From Dysosmobacter sp. Marseille-Q4140 (GTDB taxonomy: Bacteria; Bacillota; Clostridia; Oscillospirales; Oscillospiraceae), in NCBI GenBank assembly GCA_018228705.1, contig CP073694.1:2666001-2730000 (forward strand): a stretch of 64,000 nucleotides of DNA, read 5' to 3'. Position 1 is the first letter of the stretch; every line of letters begins with the position of its first letter. Below, in pieces: positions 59,199-64,000 of the stretch. The notes under the pieces are model-generated. The model ran no database searches, was not told where the DNA came from, and saw only the letters and a list, made by a program, of their open reading frames with translations. Made by a program: the position numbers and the translations under genes.

Positions 59199-59228
59199 TG
59201 TAAACCATAAAAAGAAATATGGTTGACA
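59199..59228. promoter_or_regulatory. BirA operator before bioY
   Basis: TGTAAACC (59199-59206), 14-base AT-rich spacer, GGTTGACA (59221-59228): an inverted repeat with one mismatch, matching the BirA box architecture. Its right half contains the -35 of the bioY promoter, so BirA-biotinyl-AMP binding would block transcription. Confidence 0.85.
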
Positions 59229-59251
59229 ATAGGCGGCACCCATGGTATACT
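59223..59251 (+). promoter_or_regulatory. Promoter of bioY
   Basis: TTGACA (59223-59228), 17-base spacer, TATACT (59246-59251). Confidence 0.9.
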
Positions 59252-59285
59252 GCCCAGCAGAATAGACGAACAGGGGGCAGAAAAT

Positions 59286-59843
59286 ATGGCAGATACGACG
59301 GCTGTAAAGGGCAAATGGAGAACGGTGGACCTGGCCTATACGGCGCTGTTCGCCGTGCTGATGACGGTGTGCGCCTGGATCAGTGTGCCGCTGCCGGTGC
59401 CCTTCACCCTTCAGACCTTCGCCATCTGCGCGGCCATGGGGGTCCTGGGCGGCCGCCGGAGCACCTGGGCGGTGGCAGTGTACCTGCTGCTGGGGGCCGT
59501 GGGCCTTCCGGTGTTCTCCGGTTTCCGTGGCGGCCTGGGTGCGCTGCTGGGCACCACCGGCGGGTATATTCTGGGTTTTCTGGCCATGCCCCTGGTATAC
59601 TGGCTGGTGACCGACCTGCTGGGCGAGCGTCTGGCGGTGTCGGCGGCGGCCATGGTGCTGGGCCTGGCGGTGTGCTACGCCTTCGGCACAGCCTGGTTCG
59701 TGGTGCTCTACACCCGCTCCAGCGGCCCCATCACCGTGGGAGCGGCCCTGGGGATGTGCGTGCTCCCCTTTGTGATCCCGGACCTTGTGAAGATGGCTTT
59801 GGCCCTGACCCTGTCCCGCCGGCTGCGGGATCGGCTGAAGTAA
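59286..59843 (+). CDS. bioY: Biotin transporter BioY
   Basis: A 185-residue substrate-binding membrane subunit of an ECF-type biotin transporter, about six helices, with LPVPFTLQTFAICAAMGVLGGRR near residues 36-58 and SGFRGGLGALLGTTGGYILGF near 78-98, both typical of BioY. ATG 59286 is used. Control by BirA is supported by the operator upstream. Biotin uptake would serve the pyruvate carboxylase encoded earlier in the window. No ecfA or ecfT is present here. Confidence 0.96.
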   Translation: MADTTAVKGKWRTVDLAYTALFAVLMTVCAWISVPLPVPFTLQTFAICAAMGVLGGRRSTWAVAVYLLLGAVGLPVFSGFRGGLGALLGTTGGYILGFLAMPLVYWLVTDLLGERLAVSAAAMVLGLAVCYAFGTAWFVVLYTRSSGPITVGAALGMCVLPFVIPDLVKMALALTLSRRLRDRLK

Positions 59844-59844
59844 C

Positions 59845-59884
59845 AAAAGGACGGCGCCGGACCCGGTCCGGCGCCGCTTTTTAT
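59845..59884 (+). terminator. Terminator after bioY
   Basis: CGGCGCCGGACC / GGTCCGGCGCCG stem followed by CTTTTTA. Confidence 0.9.
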
Positions 59885-59961
59885 GCGTTTTATAATTGTA
59901 ATCCCCGGCGGGATGTGATATGGTGGTCCGTGGAAATTTTCGGAATATGGGGGAGAAAACG

Positions 59962-61077
59962 ATGAAAACGCGGATCACTGCCTTTTTGAAAGGGGAGGCG
60001 GTACTGTGTGTGGCGGCGGTGTGCGCCGTGATCACCATGGCGCTGGTGCCGCCGGACGGGGCGTATATCGGCTACATCGACCTGCGGGTGCTGTGCCTGC
60101 TGCTGTGCCTGATGGCGGTGGTGGCGGGGGTCCAGTCCTGCGGGGCCTTCCAGTATCTGGCGGAGCAGATGCTGCTGCGGCGTCCGGGCCCCAGGGCCCT
60201 GGGGATCATCCTGGTGCTTCTGCCCTTTTTCGTGTCCATGGCGGTGACCAACGACGTGGCGCTGATCACCTTCGTGCCCTTCACGCTGCTGCTTTTGGAG
60301 CAGCTGGGCTGCCGCCGGGCGGCGGTGCCGCTGCTGGTGCTCCAGACCGTGGCGGCCAACCTGGGCAGCATGGCCACGCCGGTGGGCAATCCCCAGAATC
60401 TGTTTTTATACGCCGCCTATGAGCTGACGCCGGGGGACTTTTTCCCGGTGGTGCTGCCCCTGACGGGCATTGCCCTGGTGTGCCTGGCAGCCGCCGCGGC
60501 GCCGGTGCTGCCCAAAGCGCTGCCCGCGCCGGAGCTCACCGGCCAGGCCCTGCGCAATCCCCGGAAGCTGGCGCTGTACGGTGTGCTGTTCGTGCTGTGC
60601 CTGCTGACGGTGTTCCGCGTCCTGCCCTACGGCATTTTGACGGTGATCGTGGTGGCGGCCCTGGCCCTGGCGGAGCCGGTGCTGCTGAAAAAGCTGGACT
60701 ACGGCCTGCTTGCCACCTTCGTGTGCTTTTTCATCGTCTCCGGCAACCTGGGCCGCCTGCCGGCGGTCCATGACCTGCTCCAGTCCCTGCTGGAGCGGTC
60801 CACGCTGCTGACCGGCGTCCTCACCAGCCAGATCATCAGCAACGTGCCGGCGGCGGTGCTGCTGTCCGGGTTTACGGACAACTGGCGGGACCTGCTGCTG
60901 GGGGTGGACATCGGCGGCCTGGGCACGCCCATCGCCTCCCTGGCCAGCCTCATCACGCTGAAGCTGTATCTGCGGTCCCGGGAGGCCCGGCCGGGCCGGT
61001 TCCTGGCGGTGTTCACCCTGGCCAACGCAGCGGGCCTTGTGATCCTGCTGGCCGCGGCGGCGGTGCTGTTCCGCTGA
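59962..61077 (+). CDS. SLC13/ArsB-like anion or cation permease
   Basis: A 371-residue polytopic membrane protein (about ten helices) of the ion transporter superfamily. Paired family-like motifs are SMAVTNDVALITFVPFTLLLL (about residues 92-112), ANLGSMATPVGNPQNLFLY (about 131-149) and SQIISNVPAAVLLSGF (about 288-303). These occur in SLC13, citrate and ArsB-type permeases; substrate cannot be told. ATG 59962 follows GGGGGAG. It is a single-gene unit ended by a terminator. Confidence 0.85.
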   Translation: MKTRITAFLKGEAVLCVAAVCAVITMALVPPDGAYIGYIDLRVLCLLLCLMAVVAGVQSCGAFQYLAEQMLLRRPGPRALGIILVLLPFFVSMAVTNDVALITFVPFTLLLLEQLGCRRAAVPLLVLQTVAANLGSMATPVGNPQNLFLYAAYELTPGDFFPVVLPLTGIALVCLAAAAAPVLPKALPAPELTGQALRNPRKLALYGVLFVLCLLTVFRVLPYGILTVIVVAALALAEPVLLKKLDYGLLATFVCFFIVSGNLGRLPAVHDLLQSLLERSTLLTGVLTSQIISNVPAAVLLSGFTDNWRDLLLGVDIGGLGTPIASLASLITLKLYLRSREARPGRFLAVFTLANAAGLVILLAAAAVLFR

Positions 61078-61083
61078 AAAGTG

Positions 61084-61121
61084 CAAAAACGAGGACGCGT
61101 TATGCGCGTCCTCGTTTTTTG
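61084..61121. terminator. Terminator between convergent genes
   Basis: AAAACGAGGACGCG / CGCGTCCTCGTTTT stem with a four-base loop and flanking A/T runs. Confidence 0.92.
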
Positions 61122-61123
61122 AT

Positions 61124-61831
61124 TTATTGGTGCTTGTTGCGGATCGCGTCCCGGTGGGTGCCGTCTGCGAGGTCGATGTAGCGGACGAAGAGGGACACCT
61201 TGTTATCCTCATTCAGAGCCGCCCACAGCTCGTCGGCCAGGGCCTCCGGGTCCGGGGCCGTCAGGGCCACCCGCACCGGCTCCCCCTCGAAGGAGGGCAG
61301 GGGCTCGCCGTCGCCCTTGTAGGTGTGGATGAAGCGGCCCTCTCCGGCCAGGGGATGGTCATAGGTGTAGAAGAACCGCTGGCAGCAGCTGGGGTCCCCG
61401 TCGGCGGATTTCAGAATGGACAGCTTGAAGCTGCCGTCGGGGGACAGCAGGCCGGAGATGCGGGGGGTGTAGTTGGGCGCGTCCGGCTCAAAGGTCCGGG
61501 TGTGCAGGGCGGAGGCGAAGGTCCGGCCCGCCAGCAGCCCGTCCCGGACGGTGTCGGTCTGGTCGCCGTTGGTGACCACCAGCCCCCGGCCCACTTTCCG
61601 GACGGGGTGGTAGATGATGAGGCTGGGGTCCGTCATTTTGGAGGGGTCGAAGGCCTGGGTGCGGATGCCGTCCTCCGTGGGGACGAACACCCGGTTCCGG
61701 GAGTTGGCACTGCGGCCCATGATGAAGTAGGCCGCCACGGCGTACCGGCCGTCGGCGCTGCGGCCCAGCAGGATGCCCCGGCCGGGGTAGGCGTTGGCTT
61801 TCAGGAGCTGGGAGAGGTTCTGGATGTCCAT
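61124..61831 (-). CDS. purO: PurO-type IMP cyclohydrolase
   Basis: A 235-residue protein of the archaeal-type IMP cyclohydrolase family (PF07826-like), closing FAICAR to IMP in purine synthesis. Family sequence includes YPGRGILLGRSADGRYAVAAYFIMGRSANSRNRVF (about residues 15-49) and NYTPRISGLLSPDG (about 120-133). It replaces the cyclohydrolase half of PurH where that is missing. No other purine gene lies near it. The start at 61831 follows AAGGAGAA on the minus strand. Confidence 0.9.
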   Translation of the reverse strand: MDIQNLSQLLKANAYPGRGILLGRSADGRYAVAAYFIMGRSANSRNRVFVPTEDGIRTQAFDPSKMTDPSLIIYHPVRKVGRGLVVTNGDQTDTVRDGLLAGRTFASALHTRTFEPDAPNYTPRISGLLSPDGSFKLSILKSADGDPSCCQRFFYTYDHPLAGEGRFIHTYKGDGEPLPSFEGEPVRVALTAPDPEALADELWAALNEDNKVSLFVRYIDLADGTHRDAIRNKHQ

Positions 61832-61843
61832 GGGTGGTTCTCC

Positions 61844-62353
61844 TTATCTCAAAAGTTTTTTTCGTTCCCGGTAATCCGGCAGATACCGCTCCAGCAGGGC
61901 GTAGAAGGCCGGGCCGTGGTTTTTGACCTTGATGTGGCACAGCTCGTGGACCACCACCAGGTCAATGGTGCTCTCCGGGCAGTTCATCAGAAAGCAGGAA
62001 AAGCAGAGGCTGTTTTTGCCGCTGCAGCTGCCGTACCGCTTCCGGGCGGAGGTGATCTTCAACCCCGTGGGCGTCACGCCCATCCGCCGGGCCCAGAGGG
62101 CCACTTTTTCCGGCAGCGCGGCCCGGGCCCTGTCCTTCAGGGCCGCGATCTCCTCCGCCGTGGGCTCCGGCGGGAGCGGGGCGGACCGACGCTTTTCCAG
62201 ATGCCGGGCGATCCAGGCCTCATGCCGGGACAAAAAGCCGTCGATGGCCGCCTGGGACAGCCGCCGGGGCGCGCGGACCAGCACCCGGCCGTCCCGGGTG
62301 ATCTCCACCGCCAGGGTCCGGCGGTCTGAGCGGATCAATTCGTAGATTTCCAT
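61844..62353 (-). CDS. YgjP-like (DUF45) zinc metallopeptidase
   Basis: A 169-residue protein of the YgjP/DUF45 M48-like group. The zinc site is HELCHIKVKNHGPAFYALLERYLPDYRERKK (about residues 137-167) with HExxH-type HELCH and a third histidine in NHG. The N-terminal half is the usual SprT-adjacent beta region. Physiological substrate unknown. Its 3' end is 12 bases from the purO start, so the two are probably one transcript. Confidence 0.9.
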   Translation of the reverse strand: MEIYELIRSDRRTLAVEITRDGRVLVRAPRRLSQAAIDGFLSRHEAWIARHLEKRRSAPLPPEPTAEEIAALKDRARAALPEKVALWARRMGVTPTGLKITSARKRYGSCSGKNSLCFSCFLMNCPESTIDLVVVHELCHIKVKNHGPAFYALLERYLPDYRERKKLLR

Positions 62354-62413
62354 GGAAAGACCATAGCACAGATGGGGAAAAAAGGCAAGTGGGGCGGGGG
62401 ACAGGCGGGGCGG

Positions 62414-62593
62414 TCAGAGGGGTTGGTCGTCTTTTTTTGCTCTGTCAGAGGTCAAACGGGGCAGGGTATGAAGCGTTGGCCCCGTATCCCGCAAATACAT
62501 TTCTTCACATTTCTGCTGTCCCTCTTCTAAAATCCGTATGGCTTTTTCCGTGTCACGCATCAAAGATAGATACATCGCTTTCCAATCAGGCAT
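62414..62593 (-). CDS. 59-residue helical protein divergent from an XRE gene
   Basis: A small gene with ATG 62593 and AAGGGGAG upstream on the minus strand. The protein opens MPDWKAMYLSLMRDTEKAIR and continues as a helix-forming ILEEGQQKCEEMYL, then a polar tail ending DQPL. It resembles short helical proteins seen beside XRE regulators in clostridial accessory DNA; function unknown. It is divergent from the XRE gene at 62709 across an AT-rich, palindrome-containing spacer. Confidence 0.6.
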   Translation of the reverse strand: MPDWKAMYLSLMRDTEKAIRILEEGQQKCEEMYLRDTGPTLHTLPRLTSDRAKKDDQPL

Positions 62594-62617
62594 AGCGCTC
62601 TCCCCTTATACGATATC

Positions 62618-62631
62618 TAATGTATACATTA
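62618..62631. promoter_or_regulatory. Palindrome TAATGTATACATTA in the divergent spacer
   Basis: A perfect 14-base palindrome, close to the minus-strand gene start. It shares the ATCTAAT-type half site with the second palindrome near the XRE gene. Confidence 0.45.
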
Positions 62632-62672
62632 TATGTATTATAGCATAGGTATGTAAAGAGTGAATTTACATA

Positions 62673-62696
62673 TTATCTAATTAGCACATTAGATAA
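62673..62696. promoter_or_regulatory. Palindromic operator before the XRE gene
   Basis: TTATCTAAT (62673-62681) and ATTAGATAA (62688-62696) are exact complements, 12 bases before the XRE start codon; probable autoregulatory site. Confidence 0.7.
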
Positions 62697-62708
62697 TGGA
62701 GAGACAAT

Positions 62709-62981
62709 ATGATTCACTTTAACGTTCAAGCAGTCCTGGACGCGAGGGGAAAGAGCCGGTACTGGCTTTGGAAGCAAACGGGGATGAGCTATCAAAACCT
62801 GGTCCGCCTCCTGGAGAATAAGACGAAAGGTGTCCGCCTGGAAACAGTGGAGATCCTATGTCAGGTCTTGGAATGTACGCCCAGCGACCTTTTCCTGATC
62901 GACCCGGACCTTCCGGAGGGGAGTGCGGTGACCGCTCTTCCGGCACCCGGCGAGGCAGAGGACGCGGAAGGACGGCGCTGA
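62709..62981 (+). CDS. XRE (Cro/C1-type) regulator of the YozG-like short type
   Basis: A 90-residue protein with a compact helix-turn-helix (about residues 6-70: VQAVLDARGKSRYWLWKQTGMSYQNLVRLLENKTKGVRLETVEILCQVLECTPSDLF) and a short tail. The pattern ending CTPSDLFLID is common in small clostridial XRE proteins. ATG 62709 follows GGAGAGAC. The palindrome upstream and the divergent 59-residue gene suggest a local two-gene regulatory module. Confidence 0.9.
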   Translation: MIHFNVQAVLDARGKSRYWLWKQTGMSYQNLVRLLENKTKGVRLETVEILCQVLECTPSDLFLIDPDLPEGSAVTALPAPGEAEDAEGRR

Positions 62982-62995
62982 CTGCCCCGGCATCA

Positions 62996-63028
62996 TAAAA
63001 AAGGAGACCCGTTCGGGTCTCCTTTTTT
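62996..63028. terminator. Terminator between XRE gene and SufB/D gene
   Basis: AAAAAAGGAGACCC / GGGTCTCCTTTTTT stem, symmetric, with a GTTC loop. Confidence 0.92.
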
Positions 63029-63047
63029 GCCGCTTCGTCGTACTCTT

Positions 63048-63974
63048 TTATGCCAAGAAGCCCTTGAGGATGCAGTCCTCGGCCTCCTCCTCGGTCAGGC
63101 CCAGGGTCTCCAGCTTCAAAAGCTGGTCCCCGGCGATCTTGCCGATGGCGGCCTCGTGGATCAGCTGGGCCTCGGTGCAGTTGGCGGTGATCTCCGGAAT
63201 GGAGCGGATCTTGGCCTCGCCCATGATGATGGAGTCGCACTGGACATGGCCGAAGCACTTGGCGTCGCCCACCACCCGGGGGTAGAACACCTGGGAGGAG
63301 TGGTCCTGGGCCACGGACCGGGAGATCACCCGGCACTTGGCGTCCTCACCCTCCAGGTCGATCTCCATGTTGCTCTCGGCCACCTGGTCGCCGTGGGTCA
63401 GCAGCCGCTCGGTGATGACCGCCTCGCTGCCGGCGGCGCAGACGATCTTGGTGTCCCGCTTGGTGGAGTCCACGCCCCGGATCTGGACCGTGTCCATCTG
63501 AATGGAGGCGCCCTCCTCCAGATATACGATGGTCTGGGGGTTGAAGACCTTGCCGCCCTTGCCGTCGCCCTCGCCGTAGTGCTTCTCGCTGTAATGGACC
63601 CTGGAGTTTTTGCCCACGTGGAAGGTGTGGATGCCGTCGTGGCGGGACTCCTGGTCGCCGCAGTTGTGGATGCCGCAGCCGGCCACGATCTCCACGTCGC
63701 AGTTCTCCCCGATGTAGAAATCGTTGTACACCGTCTCCTGGATGCCGGGCTGGGTGATGATGACGGGGATGTGGCACGTCTCGCCCACGGTGCCGTCCAG
63801 CACGCGGATATCGATGCCGCTCTTTCCGTCGGTCCGGTTGTCGATCTTGATGTGCTCCGTGGACTCCCGGCCGTCGCAGCCGCAGTCCTTGCGGATGTTG
63901 AACGCGCCCACGGGCTTGCCCAGCAGGTCCGCGATCTTCTCCAGAAGCTCCCGGTCCACCTGTGTATCCATCAT
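63048..63974 (-). CDS. SufB/SufD family Fe-S cluster assembly protein
   Basis: A 308-residue protein of the SufBD beta-helix family, a scaffold for Fe-S cluster assembly with SufC. It is shorter than classical SufB (about 470) and begins with RELLEKIADLLGKPVGAFNIRKDCGCDG; the core motif HHSSQV-like is seen here as AQDHSSQVFYPRVVGDAKCFGHVQCDSIIMG (about residues 219-249). A matching sufC is expected outside the window, upstream on the minus strand. Start ATG 63974 (or 63971) follows AAGAAGG. Confidence 0.9.
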   Translation of the reverse strand: MMDTQVDRELLEKIADLLGKPVGAFNIRKDCGCDGRESTEHIKIDNRTDGKSGIDIRVLDGTVGETCHIPVIITQPGIQETVYNDFYIGENCDVEIVAGCGIHNCGDQESRHDGIHTFHVGKNSRVHYSEKHYGEGDGKGGKVFNPQTIVYLEEGASIQMDTVQIRGVDSTKRDTKIVCAAGSEAVITERLLTHGDQVAESNMEIDLEGEDAKCRVISRSVAQDHSSQVFYPRVVGDAKCFGHVQCDSIIMGEAKIRSIPEITANCTEAQLIHEAAIGKIAGDQLLKLETLGLTEEEAEDCILKGFLA

Positions 63975-64000
63975 CTCAAAACACCTTCTTTCGTGAGAAC

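Overview
The window looks like chromosomal DNA from a GC-rich, spore-forming-type Clostridia, most likely Oscillospiraceae (Oscillibacter / Flavonifractor / Lawsonibacter-like). This is an inference from the high GC with ordinary sigma-A promoters (TTGACA / TATAAT types), T-box leaders on thrS and cysE-cysS, a threonyl-tRNA synthetase without a TGS domain, a TAXI-type TRAP transporter, S-layer-homology proteins, a Bacillus-type LexA box before the recA gene group and an XpaC-TelA pair. I see no prophage, insertion sequence, CRISPR array or rRNA.

Layout. 0-5 kb: end of murI, a DUF1934 gene whose 3' end is duplicated downstream, argS, a small acetyltransferase, an azlCD branched-chain amino acid exporter and a DUF6512 membrane protein. 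5-13.6 kb: xpaC-telA, a hairpin-rich 520-base spacer, a TPM-domain membrane protein, an acetyltransferase, an ECF sigma factor overlapping an anti-sigma-like protein fused to an M23 peptidase, a DUF2089 regulator with a membrane partner, and a LysR-TRIC pair. 13.8-20.1 kb: ymdB-like phosphodiesterase, YbaK deacylase, SbcD-like nuclease, asparaginase, a large imperfect inverted-repeat element, then T-box-controlled thrS. 20.4-27.3 kb: pyruvate carboxylase and a TAXI-TRAP transporter. 27.5-33.4 kb: an operon of a double-length HlyD-type adaptor, a MacB-type ABC ATPase and permease, and an S-layer-homology protein.

33.5-38.4 kb is the main accessory stretch: a Schlafen/AlbA-type ATP-binding regulator, a minus-strand cluster of signal-less DUF11, membrane, carboxypeptidase-regulatory-repeat and Cys-rich ORFs that I suspect is spore-surface related, and tRNA-Leu(CAA) followed by three successive terminator-like hairpins in a 164-base repeat. 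38.6-42.7 kb: an XRE regulator, a calcium-loop lipoprotein and a two-component system. 42.7-49.2 kb: LexA-box promoter, DUF1385, prmC, recA, recX, then a divergent XRE/DUF6809 pair with a 17-bp inverted repeat, and rimO-cdd1-pgsA. 49.2-54.7 kb: membrane protein and tethered XRE regulator, T-box-cysE-cysS, XRE-cupin regulator, small genes. 54.8-64 kb: glpK, hydrolase, acetyltransferase, CmpB-like membrane protein, uracil-DNA glycosylase, bioY with a BirA operator, an SLC13-like permease, PurO-type IMP cyclohydrolase, YgjP-like peptidase, a second XRE/small-protein divergent pair, and a SufB/SufD gene.

The least explained items are the sigma / anti-sigma-M23 fusion, the double-module adaptor with an S-layer protein, the 35-38 kb surface-protein cluster with a headless Cys-rich ORF, and two divergent XRE/small helical protein pairs with strong palindromic operators. 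All functional statements come from reading motifs and family resemblance; no database search was run.
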